The notes below the pieces were generated by a model that worked only from the letters and a program-made list of their open reading frames with translations, made no database searches and was not told the origin of the DNA. This document shows positions 23,601 to 36,600 of a stretch of 64,000 nt of DNA, one piece after another. The stretch spans positions 62,001-126,000 of the forward strand of contig JAUCBJ010009060.1 in NCBI GenBank assembly GCA_032718475.1. The letters run 5' to 3'. Every line of letters starts with the position of its first letter. The stretch's first letter is position 1. This stretch comes from Nemertoderma westbladi (lineage: Eukaryota > Xenacoelomorpha > Nemertodermatida > Nemertodermatidae). The position numbers were made by a program, and so were the translations under genes.

Positions 23601-24448
23601 TAGGGCAGTTCATATTGAACGTGTGATGGATCTTTCCACCAACGCGTTTATACTAGCATTGCGGCGATTTATCGCTAGACGCGGACTAGTAAAATGCTTG
23701 TACTCAGACCAAGGGACAAACTTTGTTGGTGCTCGAAATGAGATTGCTAGAGCCTTTAAGAAATTAGATCATGATCAAATCTCGAACGAACTACAACCTC
23801 ACAAGATTGTTTGGAAGTTTAATCCTCCAGATAGTCCATGGAGAGGCGGAGTCTGGGAGAGATTGATTAGATCTATCAAAGACGGCCATGGCAAAGGTCA
23901 TTCCAGTAAACCACATATTGACAGACGACCAACTGACAACACTGTTTGTTGAAATCGAGGCAATACTAAATACTAGACCAATAGTATTAGTACCCGATGA
24001 CAAACAATCTCAGTTTGCTTTGACACCGGCACACCTGCTAATGCAGGCACCGACTACATTAATGACGCCTATTTCTATTCCAATAGAAAGCGATAGCTAC
24101 GGTAGAAAAGCGTGGAAAATCACGCAACTACTGGCTAACAAATTCTGGGAAATATGGCAAAACCATTATTTGCCCTCTATTTCTGCCAGAACAACTTGGT
24201 ACAATAACACCCGCGCATTAAAGCCGGGAGATCACGTGCTGTTAGCGGAAGTGAATCTAAAAAGACGCTTCTGGATAACAGGTGTAATTTTAGCCACACA
24301 TCCATCTATGGATGGAGTGACAAGAACTGTGACGGTACGGACAATTGACGGTCGTACAGTAGACAGACCGACTCAACGTCTCGTACTTCTTGAAGAGACT
24401 CGTAACGAGTCTGGAGACTACAAATCTCCACCTAATATTAGTAAATAA

Positions 24449-25109
24449 TTAGGAGTTTACAAATAGATTTCCACGTACCTGTACACCGTAGTAAGGACAG
24501 CGGTAGAATTCCATTGTCTTTATATGTGAACATTGAGGGTAGTACCCTTATGTGTCACATAGGAGCGGGATTTGTAGGTATAAGAAATGGAATTCTACTT
24601 GGAACTCACAATATTGAGACATTTTCGAAATTTTAGACAATCCATTTGGATTTGAAAAATTTTTAAAATTTTCTCCAGTGAATAGATTTCAGGGTACAGT
24701 CGGGTGGAACTTAAAATTAGAGAAACAAGAGAGGAAGACTTGCGAGCCTTTCTTAAAATTTTAATTAAATTTTACACGGTCTTGTTTCAATAAGTTACGT
24801 CAATAAATAGACTCCCCTATATTTATTACTAATTCTTGATTGCTTATTTTCTGATAATAGTTTGGGATCAAAAGGTGAGTATTTTAGACTCACAGCCAGT
24901 TTAGCCCAAATTCGTTTTTATTTCGGCAAAAAATTTTAGATAAGAAGCAGCGTGTCATTAAAGAAACCCTAGATCTTAGGCTATGGGTAGGAGGTTAGAG
25001 CGTTGTCGAGCCCAAAGGGCAGACGAAACTCTCACGTCTCCTCACAACTAACTACAAACTCTGTTGTATTCCCTCTAGTAGTAATGATTATGTAACTACA
25101 CCCCTAATT
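24449..25109 (+). other. Inter-ORF region, upstream BEL copy
   Basis: A noncoding stretch of 661 bases between gag-pol and ORF2, matching 39987-40647. It holds a copy of the palindromic motif at 24733. How ORF2 is expressed (spliced RNA, internal promoter or re-initiation) is not evident; no frame links the two ORFs. Confidence 0.6.
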
Positions 25110-27119
25110 ATGGAGAAAGGGATACAAGGAGAGCCGAGATGGGGATATGATATCCAAGAGGAGGCAGCAGCGCCATTCGAAAGATTTGGAGCCAAGGACT
25201 ACACTATATTTGGTATAAAGGAATTATCGGAAAGTACAGCGAAACTCGCGAGAACTAAATATGACTCAAATGTATTAAAGAGAAGACAAAACGCATTAAA
25301 CGAAAGAATCGAAAGTTTGCGCAAAACCTTCAATGAACTTTACCCGTACGACGCTTTGTGTGATACGGGAGACATTAGCGAAGACCCCGATACTGAAATT
25401 AGTCGTTTGTATCATACCATGCAATACCTGAAGGCGCACGAACCTATGCCCGCGGTACGCAGATGAATTCGATGGAATGCATCTTTACAGACGAACTCGA
25501 GGGGACGATAGAGAAACCAAGGAAGCATTTTCAGTTTATAAACTTTATTATCAATGCGGTTCTTGTATGCGCGAACAACGAAATGCGATTCCGATGCGTT
25601 TGAATAAGGAAAATCCCGAACCGATATTGGCGAGGTGTTCGAACCATCAACAACTATGTTACCCTATGAAGGAGAACGTATCGTGGAGATTACGGATGAA
25701 TCACGGCAGACGCGCGCGCCTATCGGTCACCTTGGTGATGATTTCGAAGTAACTACTACGATCGCTGACGATCCTTTAGAGGAACTTCTTGAGATAGAAA
25801 GGAACCTCCCGAAGAAATCTCAGACGGAGATTCGACAACTTGAAGCAACAGATGCTATAGTTTGTATACAACCTTCAGAAACCTACCAACCCATAGATCC
25901 AGATGATTACGATTATAGTGTGGGAGGAAGCGCTCGACCGATTGGAGATCTTATATACGAACGAGTGTGGTACCCTGCCAATACGATGTGTGGTAAATGT
26001 GGCGTCGCTGGACATCATATGACAAAGTGCAGTGGAAAGCACATTACTACGACTCAGCTAATCTGTGGATGGTGTGGGGATCAAGGGTCTCATACCTTTT
26101 ATACTTGCTGGAGATTTATGGCTCAATGTACTTATTGCAATATAAAAGGACATCGAGCATCTGAATGCCAACTAAGAGACATACCTTATGAACACGAATC
26201 TGTAAAACTCGTGAGGAAATTATTTGATGAGTGGGAAGATTTAGCCGACGAACATGTATCGGCACAAAGAAGACGATTTCCGATGAGGGCGCATCTTGGA
26301 TTTTGGGCGGTAAATCCCCAAACGATGATGTCGGAAGGATACATCTCCGCTATGCCCCAATATGACGAACTTATCGAGGTAGTCGATATTTTGCCCCACG
26401 ACAGCGGATTCCGAGTAGTGCGCGAGTATCTACTACAGATTCACCCGGATAACAAAAACACGTGGAATTTTCAGAAAGTCGTTAATCGCATTACGTATGG
26501 TGAATTCGATCGTTTCCGAACTGAAAAGCGGAATAAAGGAGCTTGGTTAACCGTCGCATGGGCGTACCGAGCCGCGTTTTACCATAAACGTATACGAGCG
26601 AGCGTATTCGAGGAAGAGGAGGTCCTAGAGGCGACGAATATACCAGCCACTCCGGTTGCGCCGTCTGCACGTCACCCTCGGGAGGACGGACAGGGTAGGA
26701 TCATACGGGTCCAGAAAGTGGGCCAACAATTAAAGAAAATTATTAATATAGAAGAACGCAAGGGAGTTGAGCCGACCATTCGAGTTACTCGGGATACGGT
26801 ATCGCTTCCTAGAGAACCAGTAGGAGGATCGGGACATACACCAGCTGATCAACAGGGGGCGCAAGCTACTCTTGGGTCTGCGTCGTCCGCTTCTCGCGCG
26901 TTCCCAGACGTTCTACCAACTGTAGTGACAACTGATCGGTCACGAGGAATCGGTCGAGGTTTTGGGATGCCAAATAGACGAATTTGCGAGGAAATAGTCG
27001 CACCGTCTCTCAACGTCCAAACGAAACCAGTGACTCGCCCCACGAGTCCCATATCGCGAGCAAAGTCACCTGTGCGCAGTTTTCGAGGACGCGGCAGGGC
27101 TCGATCCACTAAGCGATAA
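25110..27119 (+). pseudogene. BEL ORF2, internally deleted copy
   Basis: Matches the 1241-codon ORF2 at 40648-44373. It has an extra base near 25457 and lacks the segment equivalent to 41194-42910, joined near 25655. The loss removes about residues 183-754, including the whole exonuclease-like domain, and changes frame. The downstream part stays open for about 490 codons with all three zinc knuckles (CGKCGVAGHH, CGWCGDQGSH, CTYCNIKGHR) and the Arg/Gly tail, but no longer in frame with the original start. Confidence 0.9.
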
Positions 27120-27990
27120 AAGGGAGGGCAAGGGTGGACGGAAGACTCGTGAGCCTTTCTTATGATTTGTGATTTATTTGAATTATATTTATATTTAGTA
27201 AGTTTTGTATTCTGGAAAACTCATATTTAGTAAAACTTATATTTAGTAAAACTTATATTTAGTAAAACTTATATTTAGTAAGACTTATATTTGTAAAACT
27301 TATATTTAGTAAGACTTATATTTTGTAAGAATTTATATTTTATATTTGTGATTATTCCGAACTTATGCAATTTATATTATTCCGAACTTATGCAATTTAT
27401 ATTGTTCCGAATATTATGCAATTTATATTTTATAAGCAGTATTTGTATTTACAGTGAAATAGAAAGTAAGAGTAGATGGAAGACTCGTGGGCCTTTCTTA
27501 TAGTTTCATTTGTAAAGTGTTATATTTTGTATTTAGAAAGTTTTATAGTCAGAAAGTTTTGTGCTTAGAAAGACTCATATTTGTAATTATTCCAAACTTA
27601 TGCAATCTACATTTAGGTACGAAAGTATTTGTAATTACTTGAATTTATGCAATATTTGAGATGCAATAGTAGATGGAAGACTCGCGAGCCTTTCTTATTG
27701 TTTTCATTTATTTGTATTTGTAATTGTTTGAATTTATGCAATATTGAGATGCAATAGATTTATATTGGTGAATTTAATTTAGATTTATATTGTACTTACT
27801 TAGTAAAGCCTTAAATACGTAAAGTTTGAATTTGTAATTATTTTTGTATCGAATCATTACGTAGAAAGGAAGTATTATTTGAAATTTAATTGTAAATATG
27901 TAAGTACGCCCTAAGTATTCTATAGTTTGATTGATTATTGGTGAAAACCGTATATTTTATGCACGATAATATCCTGTTTTCATGGAGCGG
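27120..27990 (+). other. AT-rich 3' tail of the upstream BEL copy
   Basis: Low-complexity repeats of ACTTATATTTAGTAAA (27190-27330) and TTCCGAACTTATGCAATTTA (27350-27430). Three palindromic motif copies (27140, 27478, 27675) each precede TTCTTAT. No ORF. There is no clear purine tract directly before the next repeat. Confidence 0.7.
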
Positions 27991-29880
27991 TATAGAATTA
28001 TATTCCCTAAATGCCGTGGATTTTCAAAATTTTATTTTATTCGAATTAACTTTGTAAAAGATTGCTTTGAGTCCTCATTTGTATTTGTTATATCTATTGT
28101 ACGCCTATTGGTCAAGTGGTTCAGTAGCTCAGTCGGTAGAGCGTTGGAAATTATATGTGTAGTAGGTATTGAGTTCGAATCCTAGTAAGTGCGAATTATT
28201 TTTTGTGCAGAATTTCAACTCATTTAAATTAACCGCTACAAATTAATTGCATTTGTCTGTACCAATGAGACTGTAGTTATTTGATTGTAACCAATGTCGT
28301 GCAAGTTATATATTAGCTGGACCAATAGCTATCTTTAAAAACCTGTTAGAACCTATAGAACAATCGAGAATTTTCTCGATTGATTGCAGCACAAATTTGC
28401 TATATAAAGGTGCGATTTGTTCATTAGTTATACCTCTCAGATTATCTTATCTTATCAATATTCTGTCGTGCTTAGTTTATTTCAGATTACATTGTATTAT
28501 AATTATATCTTCTGTAATAAAGTCAGAATTATCGCTAATCTGCTTTTCTATCTGTTTTACCATGATTCACTACGGTGAACCCAACCTAAGGGACAGGATG
28601 GCCGGCTAGAGATCGGGCCGCAGCAATGAACGGGAACATCGGGGGAATGTAGACCAGAGACAACCCGCAATACCATCTTGAGTTATTCGCCCATCGCCTG
28701 AAAGGTTAGACAGCGTTCGACGCCTTGCTACCTAAGTGTAAGACCAAAAGATCAAAAGGTAGAAGTAGTGACACGCTGTGAGCCTAAAATTACATCTTAG
28801 GGACTGTACTGTCTTGATTCAGGAAAAACCACAGTAGACCTTCATATTCCTACGGGGGGGAGAGGGAAAGAGCAGGCAGATACTAGTACGCAGATAGGAC
28901 GTAGGCACACCGGTACGAAGCATACAAATTGGTAGGGTGCAGCAAACTGTACGCCTAACTCTTGCTAAGTGCAGGTGTGTGTGCGACTATTTGTAGTACG
29001 ACAGTGTCCATTGCATTAGAACTTGTAGGCTAGGGGGGTTGCTGTGTTTTCACCTGAATTGGGATTGTACCGTTCAGGCGGTAGGGCAGTTTACAGCTAG
29101 GCGCAAATAAATTGAGGCTATTAGGGATACTAACATCTACCGTGTCCCCGCCAACGCCCTAATAGGAAGTTACCCGGACTACCTGGGTGACTAAAATTCT
29201 AGATAGGAGCCAGGATAGCTATTAGTAACTGTACGCCTACAGTAGTAAACTAACACATCTCTTCTTAGTATCAGGGACCTGGTACCTAAAATTGCCGAAT
29301 TCTGGGCGTAGCATTAACCTTATGCCTGAATTTGAGTCCTGGAAATACGCAAGAGGGGAAGGAACCTTATCATTCGTGAGTATTGGACCTACAAGTTACA
29401 AAATTAGAATATTCGTAAAATGCACACCGTACCCAGTAATTATATATGTGAAGGAGCAAAACTGTTTTTGACCGTTCAGAATTAACACACGCGCGTTAGA
29501 AATTATTTACACCTCAAAATATATAAAATTAACTTTCGTCCTTACTGTGCTTTGCCCGCTAGTTAGACATCTCCAAATCTCTGCCTGTACCTAGCTAGCG
29601 TCCCTTCGCCCAACCATATAAATCACACCGCGGCAAAGTATACGAGCCCCTTAGTCCGTCAGTGAGTCAGCCTGATTTTAGGATTCGCTGCGCGGGATTT
29701 TGTTTTATCGAAGTTTGTCTGCTCGTAGACTGTTTTCTGCCTCACCGGTTATAAGAGATCGATACTGCAATATATTCGCTTACTTAGAGTTTACTGTTTT
29801 GGTGAGAAGGTCGGATTTATGATTTGATTCACAAACTTTACAGTAGGATATTGCAGGTATTGTTACTGTCTCTTCGAATA
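27991..29880 (+). repeat. Long terminal repeat 2, shared by both BEL copies
   Basis: It serves as 3' repeat of the upstream copy and 5' repeat of the downstream copy. It has TATA at 28400-28409 and AATAAA at 28516-28521. It differs from repeat 1 by scattered substitutions and small indels. Confidence 0.8.
28118..28189 (+). other. tRNA-like segment inside LTR 2
   Basis: A box at 28125-28136 and B-box-like AGTTCGAATCC at 28172-28182, unchanged from LTR 1. Confidence 0.7.
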
Positions 29881-30686
29881 GTAGGAATATGTTTTACTGA
29901 ACTACGGTTCGGTAGGACTAAAGTTATTTGAAAATTTTGTATTTTGAGGTAAAAATTTATATTTGATTAGCTAAGTGCTAATTTTTTGAAATAAAATTTG
30001 ATTTGAACCGCGTGTAAAATATTTTGGAATTGAATACCGGTGTTTAAAAGGGTTTAAATACCATATTGTACCGGTACAAAATTTTCGTAAAGTAAAACCT
30101 AACTCTTTTGTTTTTCAGGATTCAGAACTCATTTCTAGACTGTAACGGGAGCAAGACCGTGTTTAGCAAGTTTGGGAGATAGATAACTCAACAACTTTGG
30201 TTGGGAAAATCGCGCTTCGTCCGCAACGTTAAAAACGGAAAGGTTCACGTCCGGTTTGTATCTGGGAATCTGTTTTTCTGGAGAATTATTGGAGTGGGTG
30301 AGTTCGAAAAGTTGCATAAATAAGTTAGGCATTACCGTATTAGTTAAAATTATTGTGGGTTCCACTGTCTCAAGTATTTATGCATTCCGTATGATTTCTT
30401 TGTTCATTGCTGAATTAGTCCGTATTATTGTATTTAATTTACCTTTTGATAACGCATATCGTTATCCGATTTATTTGTTATAAAATTGGCCGCTAGGCTA
30501 ATTTTATTATATACTTATTCCGTGACATTTATTTGCTGTAAAATTGGCCGTTTAGGCTAATTTTATCCATCTGCTATAAAATCGGCCGGTAGGCTAATTT
30601 TATATGACTGTAATTAGTACCGTTTAGATAAACTACGGTAAGTTTGATACTTTGACACTCACTTTACTTGACTTACAACTACCGAA
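29881..30686 (+). other. BEL leader region, downstream copy
   Basis: Same content as 14824-15633: an acceptor-like TTTTTCAG near 30118, the hydrophobic 75-codon frame at 30256-30483, and the triple hairpin ahead of the gag ATG. Confidence 0.5.
30480..30603 (+). promoter_or_regulatory. Three tandem hairpins before the gag start, downstream copy
   Basis: Hairpins at 30480-30507, 30539-30565 and 30576-30603, identical in design to those of the upstream copy, ending 83 bases before the ATG. Confidence 0.6.
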
Positions 30687-33600
30687 ATGAGTGACAAACA
30701 AGACTATACGAAAAATACACAAACCGACTATGACTCATGCGACGGAGATAAGTCAGCAGCGGAAGAACAACAGGGGAAGACTCGCGAGCCTACCGAACCT
30801 ACACCGTGTGCGTCACCAGTACATCCAACGGGAGTACCGGATGCCGTAGTACGAGGCGACGGCAGGACCGAGGACTTTCTAACTGTTCCGCAACCTAGAT
30901 ACAGGGAAACGGACATGGTAAGTTCAGTAGGAAGCCAGGAGAGCGTGGTTAGAAGCGTCGGTGGATACATGGCGCATATTACCAGGAGTATTGGAGAAGG
31001 CCAACGCATATTAGACGGGTTGACCGCTCCGATGTCTCGATTCGAGTTCTACACCCTCCAGGTTAGAGTACAGAGTAAAGTATATAAGTCCGTAGATAAT
31101 CTAGTTGGCCTACAAGATCTAGCTAGACAGAGACAGGACATGGATACTCAACTTAGAATCCTCGAGAAACTAATGATCGCTAGAGAGAAACTGATTCAGT
31201 TTAAGTCGACGATTAGACAGATACAACAGGAACAAGCGGACCAGTTGTTAGGTGAGTCAGTTTCGGACGAATTATTACAGCCCGAGGAAGAACAGGAACT
31301 GTACCGACTGGATGGACAATTGAAACATCTGACGGACCACTTACGTATGTGCGGCGAGGATGTCGGAGATTGGGAAACCGTGCCGGAATATACGAGGGAA
31401 ACTTCACCCGTACGAATCGAATCGGCACCGGGAATACTGAATCAATCACTGGTGAGTATTCGCAGCGAGATTAACGAGGTAAGCATGGTCACGTCAGAAG
31501 TTGCTCGACAACAGCAACAGTTCTACAGACAGCAACACGAGATGGAAGAACAAACTCAACTGCTAATGATACAAACAGCGGTAGAGGAAGAGAAAATACG
31601 TGTTGCGAATGTAGCGAGAATCTCTCATCTGCAGGAACAAGCCGAACTCGAAGCGGCCGAAATGGAAAGGTTAGAGTTGGACATTGCCCAACAAGCGGCA
31701 GCGGCCGAGTTAGCGCAACGAACGGCAACAGCCGAGTTAGAGCGACAAACGGCAGCGGCAGCGGCAGCGGCCGAGTTAGAGCGACAAACGGAAGCGGCAG
31801 AGTTAGAAAGAAAAAGGTTAGTTTCAGAAGCCAGAGTCGAGATGAAGACACGGCAAATAAAAGCCCAACAAGCGATACGACAAGCAGAGTTCGAGGCGCA
31901 ACAACAACAAACGGAACAACGAGAAAAGGAAGTTAAACTTCGTTTCGAACTTGAGAAAAGGGCGAGAGAATTAGCCGAAACCAAGGAAAATCTGGATCTT
32001 CTAGCCCGTGATCGATCGATGAGATCTCGTGACGGACATGATTTGGACCAGATAGAGGTAAGGCACCGCCAAATCCAGGAACGACTAAAGGAAGGTTCGA
32101 TAGGAGCACCTGGACGGGAACGACAATTAGTAAAGGACTTATGTCAAAGATTCCCTCAAGTAACCCCTATGTTCGCACCAGTTACAACTAAGGAACCTGT
32201 TTCGATTGCGGGTAGTAGTGATATTTCTCCTATCCATGGTGCGACGGAACACAGGTTTGTTATTCCGGACAAGTTTACACCGCCAAGAGCAACGTCGTCG
32301 CCTATTCCGAAAGTCAAGGTAAGTAACCCGCCGATTACGGATCGTAGTAGTTTGTTGACTGGACCTGCACTACTGACGACTAAACAGGTGAGTCCACCGT
32401 CGACACCTAAACCCGTTACACACTACGCTTACCCAATGACGTTTCGACCTACAAGGCCGGTAGATTCAAATGCTGTCATTCGCCCACCGGTTCAGTTTAC
32501 ATCGCAATCTACGACTTCGAGGAAGACTTGTGAGCCTACCGAACAACGGAGACCAGTGGATACGCGACCGTTCAACCAGTTTACATCGCAATCTACGACT
32601 TCGAGGAAGACTTGTGAGCCTACCGAACAACGGAGAACAGTGGATACGCGACCGTTCAATCAGTGTACATCGCAATCTACGACTTCGAGGAAGACTTGTG
32701 AGCCTACCGAACAACGGAGACTAGTGGATACGCGACAGTTCAACCAGCGTGCATCGCAATCTACGACTTCGAGGAAGACTTGTGAGCCTACCGAACAACG
32801 GAGACTAGTGGATACGCGACAGTTCAACCAGTTTACATCGCAATCTACGACTTCGAGGAAGACTTGTGAGCCTACCGAACAACGGAGACTAGTGGATACG
32901 CGACAGTTCAACCAGTTTACATCGCAATCTACGACTTCGAGGAAGACTTGTGAGCCTACTGAACAACGGAGACTAGTGGATACGCGACAGTTCAACCAGC
33001 GTGCATCGCAATCTACGACTTCGAGGAAGACTTGTGAGCCTACCGAACAACGGAGATCAGTGGACGATGTTACGAAACGAAACGTGAGAATTCGTACGAC
33101 GCAACGGACGCGAGCACATCGACCTCCATATCCAGATGATAGTAGTACTTCGAGCGAATCGGATTACCCGAAACGCGAGGTATTTAGAACAGGGGCGGCC
33201 GATGAATATAAACGCGAGCGTTCAGACAACTCCTTTATAGACAATCCTCCACAGAATACACCAACACAGAAGGCGTTACAACCAACGGACGCAATCAGTA
33301 CTCAACAATTCGCCGACATCATGCGACCAGTTGTTAACAAGTTGGCTCAGATCGAGGAGCGTCTGGAGGAAGTTCAAACCGATAGTTCGAGGAACACTGA
33401 ATTCGAACACAATAGACACCCGAAGGAACCACAAAGACCGGTACCTTCAAAACACCCATCGTATCAGGGAAAAGCGCCAAGAAGGGATATCAACCAGATT
33501 ACCAACCAAGGACGCGAAACTCTGAACGTTGCCGAGGAGATAGCGAAATTCGCAGCCAGACAGGGATTGCCGGTGCAACAACCACCGAAGTTTTCTGGTA

Positions 33601-36600
33601 GCTCAAAACACTGGCATACATTCGTAGACTATATCGAATCTCAGATCGCCGTGTGCGCCTTTACATCACGGGAGAAGTTTAATTACCTGCTTCAAACGTT
33701 GTCAGGAGAACCTAAACGTTTGGCAGAGACCTTCGTTGGTGTACCGGACGCCTTCGAACTAGCGTACGATCGTTTAACTTCGATATACGGAGGTACAGTC
33801 AGTATGGCCAGGTCAGTAATAGAGGAACTCTGTAAGGGAGGGGCTATTACTAAACCCGTCGACTTATTAAAACTGGCTGACGAGATAAGGAACGCTATCA
33901 CTACTTTAAGATCCATTGGACAACTTGACTACGGGAATACCCCTACAGTCCTATTAAAGATCATAGGACGACTCCACCATCGACTTCGTCGGGAGTGGAG
34001 AAAGATCGAATACCAGCGAGAAGAGCGGGGTGGATTCTTAAAACTGGAGGATGTGTACCTTTTGATATCCAGGGAGGCAGTAGTAGAAACTCGATCCAAC
34101 TACACTGACCAGCACATCGTGGCAGAAGGAATCACATTGCCATCCTCCAACCGGCAAAAACCCCAGACAACATCCACTAAGACGGCCACTTACACCACAC
34201 CAACGGAATCACGACAATTCTCGGACGGTAGTAGGGTATCTGCGCCCATTGGGATAAAACAGACGAGACAACAACTCAGTACCGACTTCAGCGGCTGCCA
34301 ATACTGCGAGCATCTAGGCAAGCGGTATATCGGTCACAAGTTGAGGGGTTGTCGACAGTTTCGCGAGTTGAACTCGGAAGAACGACGGCTGCAGATACGG
34401 CCACTGGACTCTTGTTGGCGGTGTACGCGACACGGACACGTTCGCAAGGATTGCCCAAATACCGACACTTGTCCATCCTGTGGACGCAACCACGACGGTC
34501 TGCTCCACACAGACAGCCACACGCCGACAAAACGCTTCGCCAGAGAACACCCGGAAGCAGCAGCGAGATGTGATGCGGCCTACAGAAAACGAGAATCGAA
34601 AACGACTCCAACCTTCGTGACCCATATTGAGGATTGCTTCTCAGAACAATCCGGATCGTCGGACGAAGAGTTAGAAGACGACGACGAATATTCCAATGGA
34701 GACGAACAACCGTCGATCGCGCTTCTGACCACTGACCAACTGAAGGGATTCAGTGTAATCCCGATTAAGATTACTGGCACAAAGGGGAGTAAGAGAATTT
34801 ACGCGATCCTTGATTCAGCCTCATCCCACAGCTATGTGGACGAAAAGATAGCTGACGTCGTGACGGATCTCAAACAAGGTAAGCGCGTCAGTTACACCGT
34901 GAGTAGTATGCACGGACAGCGTGCAATACCAGTGACACGAGTCAAGTTAAACTTAGACTCTCTTCTTCCGAAATCGCAACACAGCGAGAGGGAGAGGTCT
35001 TTGTTACCCTTCAAGGATTTGACCTTTGCGGCCACCAAAGACTTTAGTAACTTACTAGGTCCGGTCCCAGAACAATCCTTGGAGGACCGTAAGTATTTCA
35101 GACACCTTGGTGTACCCGAATGTCCTGTCAATTATAGATCGGTAGCCATGCTGATCGGGACAGACCAATTCAACCTACACCAAGTGTGGGAAACCAGACC
35201 ATCGGCAGTTGTAGCGGGAAACGCATACGCCTGCAGAACGCCGATAGGGTGGTATACTCGAGCGCCTGTGCGCACACTAAACGTAAGTGACGAGGAAGAC
35301 GATGTACAAAGTACATGTAGTTTACTAACTACAAATTCAATCCATTCCTTTTCACACGATGTGGACCATACTACACTACAGTCGACAAAACATGACAGAC
35401 GTGTAACTAGTATGATAAGTAGTCACAAGGAGCAGCTAATCCACAAGGTGAGTTTAGAACTTGGGGAGAAGACGAGTCAGCTAGAGATTCCATCGACGAC
35501 AGATGATAGGCTTGCGAGTCTACCTACCCCAACAACCTCAACAATACCCATCGATATCGATGATGACGTGTTGAGAAATCATCAAGTGGAACAAGCTGCA
35601 CTGGACAAAGAATTAACGGAGAAGACTATCAGGTGGTTAGAACAAGATACAGCTGAACCTGGTAGCTACGAACCTTGTATGTCGGAACAGGAGAAACAAG
35701 CTCTGAAGATCATGGAAGATACTATCCGCCAGACGAAAGACGGACATTATGAGGTGGGGATGTTATGGCGTAGCCAAAGTCCTAAACTTATAAACAACTA
35801 CCCACTGGCTTTAAGACGTCTACACTCAATACGGCAACGTCTATTAAAGGACGAGAAAGCCCATCTGCAGTACAACACTCAGATGGAGACGTATTTGACT
35901 AAGGGATATGCTATCCGAATGACTAACCCAGAGATAGTGACTAACCAGACATACTACCTGCCACATCACTATGTGAGACATCCCGACAAACCAGATAAAG
36001 TACGTGTAGTCAATGATTGTGCGGCTCTATTTGAGGGAATGTCCCTCAATAGTGAGTTGATGGATGGACCAAACATGAATAATTATCTTATGGGGGTGAT
36101 TATGCGCTTCCGTCAGCGTCAAGTAGCCTTTACTTGCGACGTTGAAGCGATGTTTCACCAAGTGAAAGCGTTAGAGCGAGACAGAGACAGTTTGCGGTTC
36201 CTCTGGTATCCGGAAGGAGACTTAAGTCTACCACCAGCGACTTACCAAATGCAAGTTCGCGTTTTCGGTGCCAGAGACAGCCCAAACTGCACGATGTACG
36301 CCCTAAAACAAGCCGCTAGAGATCAGAAACACCTATATGACCCAGAGATAATTAGGATTGTGGAGCGTGACTTTTACGTTGACGACGGTTTACAGAGTTG
36401 CGACACAGTAGAACGTGCTACAACAGTAGCACATCAATTACGGGACTGCTTAGCGGGCGGAGGTTTTAACCTCACCAAATTCGCCTCAAACAGTGCCGAA
36501 TTAGTAGACTCATTCGGAACGACTGAGCGTGGAGGTGGTGACATAGACCTAGAGTTCGAACCACTACCGACGACCAAGGTGTTGGGGCTCTTTTGGGACC

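Larger units (their letters stand above)
15634..24448 (+). pseudogene. BEL/Pao Gag-Pol, broken copy
   Basis: Encodes the same polyprotein as 30687-39986 but in pieces. Lesions relative to that copy are an extra T near 18364 in gag, a C-to-T change that makes TGA at 21908-21910 after RNase H, a missing C near 22819 in the linker, and an extra C near 23877 in the integrase between its second and third acidic residues. Domain order is unchanged: coiled coil (about 16480-16940), 28-residue repeats (three copies, 17443-17675), gag, knuckles (about 19020-19130), protease LDSASS (about 19423), RT FYVDD (about 20992), RNase H FSDAS (about 21535), basic and PD-rich linker, and integrase H-H-C-C and core. 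The similarity to the intact copy implies recent loss of function. Confidence 0.92.
12935..29880 (+). mobile_element. BEL/Pao giant retrotransposon, upstream copy (defective)
   Basis: Runs from the first to the middle long repeat. It has the same order as the downstream copy (5' hairpins, gag-pol, second ORF, AT-rich tail) and is very similar throughout by eye. Relative to that copy it carries three 1-base frame changes and one stop in gag-pol, four fewer gag repeats, one fewer linker repeat, and a 1717-base deletion plus a 1-base insertion in ORF2. It could only move with proteins supplied in trans. Confidence 0.9.
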
